Below the pieces are notes generated by a model. That model made no database searches. It worked only from the letters and a program-made list of their open reading frames with translations, and was not told the origin of the DNA. A DNA stretch of 64,000 nt, from assembly GCA_024449915.1 (NCBI GenBank), contig JAMZAV010002043.1, positions 62,001 to 126,000 on the forward strand, given 5' to 3'. The stretch is from Sweltsa coloradensis. Taxonomy: Eukaryota > Arthropoda > Insecta > Plecoptera > Chloroperlidae. This document shows, in pieces, positions 1 through 12,302 of the stretch (the stretch's first letter is position 1; each line of letters opens with the position of its first letter). The translations under genes were made by a program, and so were the position numbers.

Positions 1-920
1 CTTGCCATCTTGGGGTCTACAAACCGGACCGACAAAACCAATTTTTCGGGGGCCCCCCCCCCAAAAACGTCCCGGAAAATTTTTGGGGTTTTTGGGAAAA
101 AATTTGGAAAAAACGGAATTGTCTTTTTTCAAAAATTTTTATCACACAATGTTTCGGAGGCCCCAAAACGAGTACGGAAGTGTACCGGGAAAAAATTTTT
201 GGTTATTTTTTTGGGGAAATCCAAAACATTTATTTTCTTAAAAATCCCGGGGAATGCTTTTCTGATTGGGGCCTCATGGACACTACGGAACCCGGGCGGC
301 TGGGGACTACATTTTGGCGCCCGGAAAAGCGTCCCGGGAAAAAATTTTTTACCGGAATTTTACAAAAAGGGGCAATATCTGTACACTGGTCTATTTTGAC
401 CTACGGGAAAAGGGCGGACGGGGGCCCTATTTTACGTCAGGAAAAGCATATCGGAAAAAATGTTTTCCCGAGTTTTTCGATAAATGCACAGTACTCCCAT
501 CTGGTCCATTCGGGCTCTGCTAATCCCCGCGGAAAGAGGGAAAGATTTGGACATCCGTCAAGTGTCCGGAAAAACTTATGCCCGGATTTTAAAAATTACT
601 TATTGGGACATTAGGTCTATTTTGGACTATACAAACCGCGCGGATGGGGTAACATTTAGACTACCAAAAAATTCCCAAAGGAGGCCCTTTTGTAGCTAGG
701 GCATTTTACGTCGATCGGCTCAATCTTGGGCTTATGGAATCGGGAACAAGGCAAACTTTCCGTACCAAAAAATAGTCCCAGAAAAATTTTTTTTCCCGGA
801 AATTTACAATTTTGCGTAAAATTGACCTTGATTTCAATTTTTTTTTTAAAGCTTTGGTGCGGGGCAGATTTGGGGGGGCGACCGAAAGTGTCCCCCGGAA
901 AAAAAGTTGTCCCATATCTT
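1..920. repeat. Decayed tandem repeat, ~113-bp period, at window start
   Basis: A box of the form GTGTCCGGAAAAA followed by a T-run and CCCGGAATTTTAC recurs at about 69, 180, 331, 446, 561, 666, 773 and 886, spaced 105-151 bp and mostly 106-116. A second box, GGTCTATTTTGGACTA-like then a GCGG/GGGG patch, recurs at about 268, 388, 505 and 613. Copies are much diverged and full of homopolymers. Frames across it are not genes. 920-1130 is GC-rich unique-looking sequence (GTCGCGGCCGTCGCGGGCC) without an exon I can support. Confidence 0.7.
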
Positions 921-1215
921 CGGGAATAACGAAAAACCCAATACGCAAACTACCGTCGCGGCCGTCGCGGGCCCATTCTCGAGTTTTTCGCGCGCGAGGT
1001 TTTTTAACTACGAGGTATTCAAGTAGAGGTTTTCCATTCCTCCCCGCAGCGGCTTTCAAGCCGCGCGTAAGCGCGACTTATATAATTGTAGTTCTGTATT
1101 GAGCACCTTCGAAAAGTGTTGAAGTAAGCACTTCATTTTAATGTTTTCTTTATACATTTCCCGCAATAGTGGACGCTCCTCCTAGCCCTCAACCACAACG
1201 GGAAGAAACATCTAC

Positions 1216-1365
1216 CTTGATCATTCCCTTCTCGAGCAGAACGTCCACGGTGGTGGGGGAGTTGCACGGACTTCGGGGGAGTCCCAGGTCCTCGTCGTCC
1301 TCGCTCGTGTCTCCTCGGCCATGTCCGCCGCCGCGACGCCTGCGCACGGCGTCGAACAGTTCCGC
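1216..1365 (-). CDS. CRACD-like gene, exon encoding acidic/proline segment
   Basis: The acceptor TTTGTTTGCTTCCAG precedes 1365 and the donor GTAGAT follows 1216. The exon is exactly 150 nt, 50 codons, phase 0 at both ends. It reads AELFDAVRRRR, a Gly/Arg stretch, then TSEDDEDLGLPRSPCNSPTT and VDVLLEKGMIK. It fits in frame directly after the 43.5 kb exon, giving VLPGVK-AELFDAVRRRR across the junction. In the vertebrate family the SHDSIF motif is followed shortly by a segment like ILGKVKTLQQQL, which may correspond to this helix-like start. The SP/SPTT sites suggest phosphorylation, by inference. The gene continues past the left edge. Linkage to the 43.5 kb exon rests on strand, phase and junction plausibility, not on transcript data. 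Confidence 0.78.
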
Positions 1366-1626
1366 CTGGAAGCAAACAAACGCACGACTTTCTTTTAAAA
1401 CAAAACCCTCACAATCTTTAGATTGGGGATGATAAGCGAGCCAGCACAATTTGCGAGACAAAATTTTAAAGTTTTTGTTTAAAAAATGTTTTTTTAAGTC
1501 TGTTGCTCGACAAGGATCACTTTGGAAGCTCATCGTTTGACCTAAAAGGGTTACTGTTTGCACCGAAATGTCAAGTAAGAATATGTGTAGGCCTATAGAG
1601 CGATCAGAGCACATTTTACAAATAGT

Positions 1627-1743
1627 GCTTACCTTCTTTAGTAACTGACCGTTAATATGCCACCAAGTAGGTAATTTGTAGTAATTATTTCCCAAGCTTG
1701 TGTAGGGGTCAATACTTGCATGAATATAATCTGATCGCGCCAT
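1627..1743 (-). CDS. Candidate alternative first or cassette exon upstream of the 1.3 kb exon
   Basis: On the minus strand an ATG at 1743 opens a frame that runs 39 codons to a consensus donor GTAAGC just below 1627, leaving in phase 0, the same phase the 1216-1365 exon accepts. The peptide starts MARSDYIHAS and ends NGQLLKK. The frame is open upstream of the ATG to about 1849, so an internal exon with an unseen acceptor is possible too. Against it: base composition is AT-rich, unlike the four good exons; the nearest TATAAA (about 1755) is too close to the ATG to give a leader; and an AT-rich 39-codon frame ending at a GTAAG can occur by chance. Confidence 0.22.
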
Positions 1744-1907
1744 GCACTCATCCTTTATAAACCACCTCCCAAAATTTTCATTTTTGGGGTGAAAATTTGA
1801 GATCGAAAAGTGATCCGGAATGTATTTGAAATTAACTTGATTTGCCGATCAAGCAAATTTTCAAATTAACATTTACCATTAAAAATTAAGCTAAAGACAT
1901 TCCCACA

Positions 1908-1950
1908 TATAATAATAATAATAATCTCTCTCCTCCCTCTCCCCCCCCTA
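1908..1950 (+). repeat. (AAT)n / CT-rich microsatellite
   Basis: An AATAATAATAAT run is followed by a CTCTCTCCTCCC and C-rich tract. Confidence 0.8.
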
Positions 1951-2164
1951 CACGAATAACCAAACGGCTCCCCAAGGCTCAACGGATCGTTCTCATGTGC
2001 AGTGAGGGGTGACACTCGCACTGAAGCAAAGCTAATAAAGGTAATTACCATACCGTGTGCTGTCAATCAGACCTTCACGAGCATTCACGCGCAAACATCT
2101 AGCTATTAGCACAGCACGCACATGCACAGACTCAAGGTTGGAACGTGTGAGAAAATAAACAAGA

Positions 2165-2260
2165 AGACACGGACCGGGATATGAACCGTCGCAAATACCA
2201 TTCTCCCGTCGTCAGAAGGGACACACATAACTGCGCAAAACAAGCTTATCAAACATCTAC
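2165..2260 (-). mobile_element. Possible tRNA-like SINE fragment
   Basis: Minus-strand GCGACGGTTCATATCCCGGT includes a B-box-like core at 2187-2176. The A box is weak, so this is tentative. Confidence 0.25.
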
Positions 2261-3703
2261 ACAAGTTTGAATTACAAATTATCGCTCTTATATGGATTAA
2301 CGAATACATGGAAGCTATATATTATATGGTGCATTTATTAAGTATTAGGGTGTTTGTATTTATGTATTTATTTATTAAACGTATCCCATTCAATTATAAA
2401 AATCGATTTTCAAAGAAGGGCATTAGTTTACATATAGTATTGAAAGCAAAACGTAAAAATTTAACAAAAGATTTGCATTTGCTTTTCCTATATTATGAAA
2501 AATACTCATATTTTGGCCTAATGCTTTTTCTAATCTGAACAAGCCAAAGGCCAAAAGAATCCAATTAATCTAAGCGCATTTCGAAACACCCCCTAAATTC
2601 CCACCAGTTCCTTACAGCCTCTCAATGGAATTAGAGTTACGGTCTCAATTTCAGACTCTTCTCTTAAGCGTCGCGGCCATTAACTTCGCCGGAGTAATTC
2701 AACTAAAATGGGGCACCCACTTTAAATGATTAAATCCTTTAGCTTCAATCAAATAATTTTACTAACAGATTACTCTCAAGAGTAATTTGTGTCAATTGTA
2801 GAGTTCAGCGTGTTAATAGGACTAGACGGACGGACGGTCTCTAGACGAGAACTCCGTGCATATTTCACTCGTTTTACTTCAGAGAAGACAGAAAACAGGC
2901 GACTACTCTCATCATAATGACGAGACGTCGAGCTAAAGGGCAACAGGTAGGTGGACTGGACTGTGCTGCCACGGTCCACGTAGCAGTGCTGGCAGTGTAA
3001 GAGAGCTCACTCCACTGTTGGGTACTGCAGACGATACTATTCACAGTGTACAAATTACAAAGGATGGCAATAAGTACACACTATCATTAATTAACATAAT
3101 TGCCAGTTCTAAAAAATAAAATAATTTTTTTTTACATAATTACATTAAAGATTAAAAAATGATAATAATTGTAAAATAGTTTCATACAACATCTATATTT
3201 CGTACTTGTTTACCTTACCCCACAATAACAATGCGTATTTTTTTAAATCGTGTAAAGATATTTTTAGATGCTGATAGAGACATATGCATTGAAGTTCTTT
3301 GTAAATAAAATAAAATAGAAATGGCCTACAGTTCGAATTCTGTCCCAGTAACATGTATATAGCCGGTCATACTTGACTTAGTACAGATATCGCGAATCGC
3401 CATCTATATAACGTTATCGTTATCTCAAGTAAACAGTCTGGGATAAGAATCGATCAGATTCGTTTTACGAGTGCGACTCGAATCTGATTGATTGCTTAGG
3501 AAACCGACCGAGCAGACCACGACTCAAGTTTCTGCGACTACTCTCAATCTCAATGATGCCAACATGGCGGCAAGAAACATTTTTCATTTGTTGTAGACTT
3601 GTAGACGTTACAGTGAATGCGAGTTTCAAAGCCAACTTTTAAAACTAAGGATGTGTACCGTTTATCAATACAATATTCACAGGCAATTTGGGTCTGTTAT
3701 AAT

Positions 3704-5195
3704 AAACTAGGAAAACGCTCAAGTCCCGCCGCGTTGATGGATGAGCTTTTTTAAAGTTTTTAGTCTGCGTGGGATATCTTTACTTTTGCGAGTGCTTTGT
3801 TGCTTTGTTTTGCTGCCCACGCATTGTAGGTGATTGTTGTCAAGTTTCTATTGTTACTTGTCAATTTGTTATTATTTACCGTTAAAAACTTATATTAAAA
3901 GCTTTATTTCTATGGATTCTGGGTAACTTTGTCAACTTTTTCTTTCAAAAGGTACTTTATCACCATAACCTTAATGTCCATGTATAATACTAGGAAACGC
4001 TCAGTTGGACGCGTTGATAAGCGAGCACGTGCTATAGCTAGACCCACATTGCACATTTTTTTAATTTTAAAATTTACGACGTTCGCGTTTCCAGTATTAT
4101 TTATTATTGCCAAGGTATTTGGGTAAACCCGTGTTTAAATCTTTACTTTAAAATCCACCGCCATCTAGAGGACCTTGACTCCTTGGGAAAACTTTTTAAA
4201 CTCTTTGTTGACAATTAATAGACTGCTTCCTCGAAAGTATTTTGATTACTTCTAGGTGGCAGTGCATTAGAAACTTCGCGCGTCTTTTCGTTGCCATGGC
4301 AACGTTACTTTTGTTATTATGTAATTTCCATCTACACTACTTATCGGATCAAAATAAAATTAACATATTCGTGACCGGACGGACATTCTAAATGATTTGG
4401 CTATCTCAGATTTTGTCGCCGTTGAGTTTGAAAAAAAAACTTTCGATTAACTTTAATGTAACTTTTTAACTTTTTGAACGATTTTGCCACAAAACTAATG
4501 GCATTCAATCGAGAACAAAGCTTGCGGATGGTGAAAAATTTCCAACTCGATCCGAGCCTCCGTTCGAACGTTATCGCGAGACAAACAAAAAAAAAAAAAA
4601 CAAACAAAAAAAACAAACAAAAAAAAACAAAACCAGTGACTAATTTTTCCGGCAGAGTCAAATGGAAACGCTCGCTTCGCTCGCTTAATTAACGTTGTAG
4701 CCCCACCCGTTTGGTCAGAATTGGCCCAAATGGCACGAAAATATCGCATACAAATCAAAAAAACTTATATTAAAAGCTTTATTTCTATGAATTCCGGCTA
4801 ACTTTTTCAACTTTTTCTTTCAAAAGGTACTACATCACCATAACCTTAATGTCCATGTATAATATGAACGTTGTAACCCCACCCGTTTGGTCAGAATCGG
4901 CCCAAATGTCACGAAAATATCGCACTAAAAATCGAAAAAAATCGTAAAAGTACGATATTCATGAGAAATATTTCTTCGATTGTACCCAAAAACAATACAC
5001 CTCTAAGTTCAGAGATTTCGAAGGTCCCCTCAAATTTTCATCAAGATAGGATATGCCGTTTGCCTGGTAGAGAGTTAACAAACAGACAGAAAAACAAACA
5101 AACAAAAAAAAAAAACAAAAAAACAAAAAAAAAACACCCGAGCAAAATTTTTTGGGGGTCAGTGAAATTGAAGTCTTCGCTTCGCTCATCCAAAT
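3704..5195 (+). repeat. Cluster of partial copies of the same repeat family with local duplications
   Basis: A 5' fragment (ACTAGGAAAACGCTCAAGTC) lies at 3706-3750, a second 5' end at 3989, a 3' end (CGCTCGCTTCGCTCGCTTAA) at 4671-4690, and another 3' end at about 5170-5195. A block of about 100 bp at 3887-3989 is repeated at 4762-4863, and a block of about 58 bp at 4691-4749 is repeated at 4867-4925. (CAAA)n/A-rich tracts occur at 4583-4631 and 5090-5140. The Lys-rich frames over these tracts are artefacts of the A-runs. Confidence 0.65.
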
Positions 5196-5394
5196 ATAGC
5201 TCACATTTGTTTCAGTTTCGCCCACCGAATTTGATTTTTAAAAAAATAAAAAAATAAGCTTATTATCTCATATTTGATAGTTTATAATAAAATCCTTTTT
5301 TTTATTATTAGGTGTACAAATGTAATTTATTTAACGATTGATTAATCATATTGTATTGCGAGGTCCACAAAAACAGCTAGCGAGTGATACCGGG

Positions 5395-5475
5395 AAAATA
5401 AAAATACAACATACAACATCCGTACTCGAGTCAGCGCTCGAACCTGGAACTCTAACCTTATCAACCACGGCTACT
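5395..5475 (-). mobile_element. tRNA-like SINE fragment
   Basis: Minus-strand GCCGTGGTTGATAAGGTTAG followed by GTTCCAGGTTCGAGCGCTG, with a B-box-like core at 5444-5434. It lacks an intact acceptor stem. Confidence 0.35.
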
Positions 5476-7024
5476 ATTAAGATTTTGGAAAAGTGGCCTA
5501 AAATACGTTAGTGGGCATCTCTGGTACATAACTTCAGTCCGGCCGGGGAATGAATCCACTATAAGCCATCTACATTCATAAACATTATATTTTGTGTTGG
5601 TAGCAATTGCCAAGTTGCAAACATAAATGGTTGTAAAGCCATAAGCCAAGTATGGATATCTATTCTCATTCCTTCAAGGACCAACTGCGGCGGTCAAAGC
5701 GTGACACATCTCATGACTCACTCAGTCTCGACTTGATGTAATATTATAGGCCTATCAGTAAATTTGAGGTTAAGGCTTTCCGCTGACATATACTCAATAT
5801 TTTGTCATTCTGTCTGCACATACGTCATATTTGCTCGATGACAATTGACTATCCTCTAGCAATACGGTCGTTGATATCGGGGATAACTCAAATTTGGTGT
5901 TTCGTCACAACAAACTGTTAACAGTCAATCCTGTCTGTACAGTGTACACAAGTCACAGGCGACTACAATCCCACGTGGCTGGCTAGGAGGGGGTTGAACG
6001 TTCAGACAAAATAATGTTTAAATCATGCGAAAACTGAGTACCATATGAGAAAATGTGTTAAACTTTATTCATAACAATGACAACGAAGCAATGATAATGA
6101 TGTTGATTTAAAGTGGATACACTTCACGTATCGCACGATTCATCGTGTTACGTTCCTTTCCCTTCTGCCCTTGCAAAATGCCGTTAAAGCCATTTGCCCA
6201 TTTACCATGTGTTTAATTCGTTGCCATAAAAAGTGAATCTACAGATCATGATATAAAGAGCTGAACGAAAAGTGACGAAGACGGTAATAAAATATACAAA
6301 TGTTGATGGATGAAACACCACCCCTCTTGAATCCTCAGAGCACGGGAACGATCTTATCAAATGAATATCGTATAAAACTGCGCTTTAATAAAAATATCGA
6401 CAATGTTATGGGCCACTCAGCTTTTCATCTCGTGTAAAGGAGGCTTATTTATGTTTAGTTTATATATATAAATATATATCACATATAGATTGTCCCAATT
6501 GCATGTTATCACAGAACATCAATGTTAACATTAATCTCATACAGACATGTCTTTAGTTCTACATACAATATCTGTCGAGTTCCTCTACTCGAGTTTTGAC
6601 GAGGAAAAGGAAAGTGCCTTTGAGGTAGGAAAACAGTGAAACCTAATTGAGGAAATCCTAGATACATTGAGGTGACTATAGAGTTTGCTAGTTCGATTCT
6701 GGACATGGCAAACTGAACTAAAACATAATCATCGAGGGTTTGCAAGTCAAAGACTATTACTGAGGAACTCTCCCAACTATGCATGCACCTAAGTCACCCA
6801 TCACTCACAGTAAAGCACCCTAGAACATGTATCCCTAAACCAAGTCCTACCCAAAACCTGGAACATGCGGACTTTGTGGCCGTTGTCTTCGAGCCAACCC
6901 ATCTTTGACATCCTCCACCGGTCGACGGTTGAACCTGCATCTTCTGGCGAACCATTCTCGCCGCATCTCACTCCACTAGCACAAACACTATTCCACTGTA
7001 CTGTACTTGAGACGGTATATGACA

Positions 7025-7205
7025 CCCACTAGCTGCACTTGTCCGCCTACCTCCCTACCAGTACTCTAGTCCACCAAATGTACTTGTTTCACCCAAAGTG
7101 TACTTGCTCCAGTCACTTGTCCGCCTCCACTGACTCTTGACTCTGTCCACAAGTTTGTTTGTTTCCCCCCTAGTGTACTTGCTCCAGTAACTAGCTGCAC
7201 TTGCT
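7025..7205. repeat. Mosaic of short direct repeats
   Basis: AGTGTACTTGCTCCAGT occurs at 7097 and 7172; ACTAGCTGCACTTG at 7028 and 7190; CACTTGTCCGCCT at 7036 and 7114. The pieces are shuffled rather than in simple tandem. The function is not apparent. Confidence 0.6.
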
Positions 7206-8470
7206 ACAACACTCCACTCCGCGAGCTCAGTCTTGCCGAGCTACCGCCATCGTCGACACTGACGAACGTGTCAAACACAGATTCAAAACACTTCCAACGA
7301 AAACCACACATCCATCCATTAGACAGGAAATGGTGACATTCATGTTGAACGCATTTTCCGGAAATAAGACTACAAAACGGAAGTTCGGATTATGATAAAA
7401 TGGTATATTATTATATCATCTGAATTTTAAAGCACAATATGAAACGAACGACACCTGTCATCGGAAATATGTTAATGTTTTCTGGGAAAGTGGGGAGTCC
7501 GCTCTTTAGTGACAGGTTGACAGCCTCAGTGTTAGTTTAAATGATTCAAATCACCGTGCATGGTTTATATTACGACCGTAAATTACGTTTCTACGTATGA
7601 CCTGTCACTGACTATACATCCTGTCAACGCGTAATTAATTATTCAACTACGAGAGTCAAGATGCAGTTTACATTCCTGAATAAATCAATTTTGAACGTCA
7701 AATGTTATAAAAAAAATATTACTCAAACGAGATTTTTTTAAATCTGACTGGGAGCTATGAAAATAAATTACATTTCATGTTGGCAATAGTCAACTATAGC
7801 TATGGAAAATATAAACTTTGAATATAATATCTCAAAATTAAACTCATGTATACCCAACTTTCTTTTCATATGATTATGAGCTATTTCGTATGGTTTCATA
7901 ATTTTGATAGAAAATTGCGTTTCCAGGGAGCCCTCTTAACCGCTGCACCCGTGGGCACTTCAGTCAAGCTTGTTGCATAATACAACGCAAACATCGACAA
8001 CAAATTCGCGTAAAACACGGACAATTGCTGATGCAACACAACATAGATACAGATCGCTTTGAATGGAAACGTGATCGTGATATTCAATTATAGTTCAGTT
8101 TTCACAGTCGTGTTCAAAGACATTTGTTTCTACATCCCATCAACTCCAACAGATGTTATACGTACAGTGTACAGTTATATAGACACGTGCTGTTAAAGTG
8201 ACCGCCATTTCATTAAGTCGTATAGTCTGTTTGAGGTATTATTATAGTAATTGTTATTCATTACGACTCCAACATACTCGAAATACTTTAGCCTGCGACA
8301 GATGCGTGGCTTATTTTTTAAAATAATGATCAATTTAATCCAATAATTGACGATAAAATATGATTGTCATCGTAAGTTAAACGTTTAATTTCTATCAACA
8401 CATTGGAATTCAGTTCGTGGCTGGACAACATAATAACACACAAGACAGCTGCAGAGAGCTTAAGGAGCGT

Positions 8471-8512
8471 CCGTGAAATCACACTTAATTTGTGTGTGCA
8501 GTGATTTCATCA
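8471..8512. repeat. Small hairpin
   Basis: TGAAATCAC and its exact complement GTGATTTCA flank a loop that holds a second CACAC/GTGTG pair. Likely incidental. Confidence 0.4.
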
Positions 8513-8590
8513 AATTAGACCAACTAGCCAAACAGACCACTAAGAAATAAGAAATATCAATTTGGATAAGAAAAACTTCCTTTTTCTAAA

Positions 8591-9250
8591 ACTAGGAAAA
8601 CGCTTAAGTCCCGCCGCGTTGATAGATGAGCGTAATTTTTTTTAAACGAAAAAAGCGTAAAATTGCGATTTTTTTAATAGATAATTTTTCGATTACGCTC
8701 AAATTTCACACGAATATATTAATTGATAAAAATTAAAGTTCTGTGAAAAAATCATCACAATCGGAAGAAGCATGTAGGTTTTATTCGTCGAAGAAATGTT
8801 AAAAATTGAAAAAAATCGTAAAATTGCGATTATCATGAGAAATGATTTTTTGATTGCGCTCAAATTTCACACGAATATATTAATTCATAAAATTAAGGTT
8901 CTGTGAAAAAATCATTACAATGGGATAAAGCATGTAGGTGTTATAAGTCGAAGAATGTTTTTAAAAATCGAAAAAAATCGTAAAATTGCGATTTTCATGA
9001 GAAATAATTTTTCATGAGAAATAATTTTTCGATCAATTTTTCCCCCCGTGCAGTTCTTCGTTCAGAGATTTCATAGACCTCCATAAAATTTCATCGCAAT
9101 TGGAGTATTGGTTTAGCCGGAATCGTGTTCACAGACACACAAAAATACAAAAAAAAAGAAAGAAAGAAAGAAAAAAAATCATTCCGGATTTTTTTCTCCA
9201 GTGTAGTGAAATGGAATCTTCGCTTCGCTCGCTACGCTCATCCAATAACG
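8591..9250 (+). repeat. Interspersed repeat family, full-length copy
   Basis: It starts ACTAGGAAAACGCTTAAGTC and ends CGCTCGCTACGCTCATCCAA then TAACG. The inside has two diverged tandem modules with CAAATTTCACACGAATATAT, GTTCTGTGAAAAAATCAT, CATGTAGGT and AAAATTGCGATTTTCATGAG, then TTCAGAGATTTC, an A-rich (AAAG)n tract and GAAATGGAATCTTCGCTTCG. An inverted copy lies at 10712-11368. No coding frame of useful length. It is a non-autonomous mobile element of unknown class; weak subterminal inverted repeats (GTTrTTGGATGAGCG) suggest a DNA transposon. Confidence 0.75.
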
Positions 9251-9569
9251 AGTCAAACGGAATTAATTTCCAAGAAATCCGACCCATTTAATTTAGCGAA
9301 GAAAGGCCTGTATAAGCACAATCTTGAGTAATAATTATAGATGAAAGAAAAAGAAAATTGAGCGAGACAAACAAATAGGCTAACTATCTCGAAAAACGGC
9401 TTTCACCGGGCATAGGCCTATGGTTCACTGTTTTGAATACATTTGACATAAAGTAACTCTAATATAATACAATAATATGTCATATAAAAATGTATTATGT
9501 AATTATTTGTTTGGAAATAAAACTACGAACTATGAAGTATGAACTAATGTCTTATAGCAATTGTGTTAT

Positions 9570-9680
9570 GGTGGCACTTTCTTACTGGCACGATATAGGT
9601 TCTTTATATGCAGGAGAACGTGGATTCGATTCCACATTAGCGACGCAATTTGTGGTCGTTTCCATAAAATATGAGTCGAT
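9570..9680 (+). mobile_element. tRNA-like SINE fragment
   Basis: GGTGGCACTTTCTTACTGGC resembles an A-box region, followed by AACGTGGATTCGATTCCAC, with a strong B box at 9622-9633. No complete cloverleaf could be drawn. Confidence 0.4.
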
Positions 9681-9771
9681 CACTAAATCGCCGCCTCAAA
9701 TAACATACCTTTATTAAAAACAAGCAAGGACGAGAGTACCAAAGGAGGGAGCGCAACAGGTAGTCAAATTT

Positions 9772-9788
9772 TGGTGGAGGTGCCGGGT
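9772..9788 (+). repeat. Isolated copy of the GGTGGAGGTGCCGGGT motif
   Basis: TTTTGGTGGAGGTGCCGGGT followed by AGGACTT matches the 87-bp minisatellite core. The same motif is at 42279-42294 and, reversed, at 43113-43128 and (one mismatch) 48585-48600. Confidence 0.6.
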
Positions 9789-10579
9789 AGGACTTGGCAC
9801 CGGAAAAACTTTTACCTTTTTAAAAAAAGGTTCGTTGCCTGTTCGGGCGTACATGGTTTCTGGTTGAAACTTTCTGGGGGGCTAACCACTCTCCCCCCCC
9901 CTCCCCCCTTACTTTCAGGTTCACCAAAAACATTCTGTATCATCCTTGTTGAAGGAACCGCATGTCAATCTCTTATTCAGTTTTTAACGTGGGATGTGTC
10001 ATTCGCACATACGGACGGATCTACGGACATACAGAAAAGTGTGGCTTCGATGTTGCTAATAATAGCGTAAACAAACAACAATAATTTCACGCCTTTTCCG
10101 TCACTGAAAGTCACACTTGAATGGGACAAGAATGTCCAGCCAAGGTAAATGTCAAAGCAGCATTTTTAGAACGGATATCTTAGCGGCAGCAATTACTCCT
10201 TCCGTATACGCTCAAATACATGGGCGTGGTTTTAAATTGGCCAGGTTATAAAGACTCGTTTGTTTGTTCTCGTGAGGTTGTAATTAGGGTCTGAGCTTAG
10301 CACTTACTCCAACTAATAGACCTTCACTTAAATTACACCGCTTTCTACGCCAATGTATATTATGTTGAGAGTTTATTCATGCAGCTTAGAACCGATCACC
10401 AATCTACAAACAATAGATTGATGTATGACACCACGTATACTCTAACCCTATAACAAACAACTGATTACTCTTCGCGATTAAATTATACTTCCACCCACTG
10501 AACATTCGAGCAGAGGGCAAGTATTTATGCACATGCCACACATTACGAAGACATGTGTTTGCTTGTGCACATTGTGATT

Positions 10580-10680
10580 CGATATAAATTCAAATTCAAA
10601 TTTTATTGTAGAACGTTTGTACATTTTAATTTATGAAGACACAATTTATAGTGGATGTGTTCTATTAGCTTATACAAAAT
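10580..10680 (-). repeat. Possible truncated LINE 3' end
   Basis: On the minus strand the segment ends CAATAAAATTTGAATTTG, a polyadenylation-like signal followed by a short hexamer-type tail as seen at the 3' ends of many insect LINEs. No reverse transcriptase frame is present. Confidence 0.3.
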
Positions 10681-10711
10681 AAAGTTTAGCAATACTAAAA
10701 TAAGATAATGT

Positions 10712-11368
10712 CGTTATTGGATGAGCGTAGCGAGCGTAGCGAGCGAAGCGAAGATTCCATTTCACTACACTGGAGAAAAAAATCCGGAATGTTTTTTTTT
10801 TTTTTTCTTTTTTTTTTTTTTTTTGTATTTTTGTCTGTTTGTTAGCACGATTCCGGCTAAACCGATACTCCGATTGCGATGAAATTTTATGGAGGTCTTC
10901 GAAATCTCTGAACTTAGAACTGCCACGTTTTTGAGCACAATCGAAAAAAAAATTCTCATGAAAATCGCAATTTTACGATTTTTTTTTTATTTTTTAAAAA
11001 TTTCTTCGACTTACAACACCTACATGCTTTGTCCGATTGTAATGATTTTTTCACAGAACCTTAATTTTATGAATTGATATATTCGTGTAAAATTTGTGCG
11101 CAATCGAATAATTATTTCTTATGAAAATTTCAATATTACGATTTTTTCCTTTTTTAAAATTACGAATCATTAAAAAAAATTAAAATTTAAGTTAATTTTT
11201 TTTTAATTTAATTTAATTTTTTATTAAATTTAAATTTAATTTTAAAAATATCTTCAACTTAGTAATGATTTTTTCACAGAACAACAGTAAATCCGCATAA
11301 CACATGGCAGCTCAATGCACCAATTACGCTCATCCAACAACGCGGCGGGACTTAAGCGTTTTCCTAGT
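10712..11368 (-). repeat. Interspersed repeat family, second full-length copy, inverted
   Basis: It reads in reverse as the family at 8591-9250: it begins CGTTATTGGATGAGCGTAGC and ends CTTAAGCGTTTTCCTAGT. It contains a 30-base T-rich tract (10791-10824) matching the A-rich tract of the plus copy. A locally expanded AATTTAA tract at 11150-11245 replaces part of one module. Confidence 0.75.
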
Positions 11369-12302
11369 TTAGAAACACATAATATGGAATAAATTATAAG
11401 TATAATCATTTTTAAAAAGTGATAAGGTTCATTAACAGGCATATCAATAAGACAATAGTAGTAAATGTCGTTATTTAGAAACACGCTATGCAATTAAAAA
11501 ATATATATAAATAAAAATATAAATACATAATAAAAAAAAGCGGTTAGGTTCAAGTATTGCATCTGAGAATATAATATTAGAGCTGCCCAGACATTGAAAT
11601 CAATGCTGTGCATGGTCGTGATAACGGAAGTGAGGGCCTAGTTTGAGATATTAAATACTTTTTATTGCAAAGACCAGCGTTGCAATATCATATCTACACC
11701 TTAGCTATCCCATTCAACAACGTAAAGCAACATGGAAATATCGCTAGCATGTGTGCGATTACTAAATGCAAACATGCGAAATTTATGTGTTTTCTGGGAG
11801 TTGAGCACATTAGATTTTGTCATCGTAGTAAATCAAAGCACAATACAGAAAAAAAGTCACTAGGCGATAATAGCTTGAACTCACTCGCCGTCACAGCTCT
11901 CACCAAACAAGTCCACAGTTTCGTCCACCGAGAGTATCCCATACCGACACAAAGCCCACGCATTTACATACACGTCGCGGTAATATGACAATGTGTAAGT
12001 GAGGCTTAGAACATGTCCACGCTGCATATCTAATTGCAAAACCTCGCGGATATCATCTGCTTGGTGAAGCATCCAGCGAGACCGGTCCAGCGGTCGACTC
12101 TCGCTTTGTAACGGTAGCTAAGGGGTTAAGACGCACTGCAGCCCTGCCCACACTGATCTACATGTCAGGAGAGATGAGAGTGAGGTCAGGGCTGCCTAAT
12201 AGGGGGAGCACAACAGCTGTTAGAGCGGAAGATGGGGCAGGAGCTCGATGTGGATGAGCGAGTACCACAAATGTCTATATCTATCTATACTCAGCCGCAA
12301 CT

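Noticed and set aside
1189..1743. 184-codon continuous minus-strand frame taken as one gene
   Set aside because: It runs through clear intron sequence between a GTAAGC donor and a TTTGTTTGCTTCCAG acceptor. Only the 1216-1365 part, and perhaps 1627-1743, is likely to be coding.
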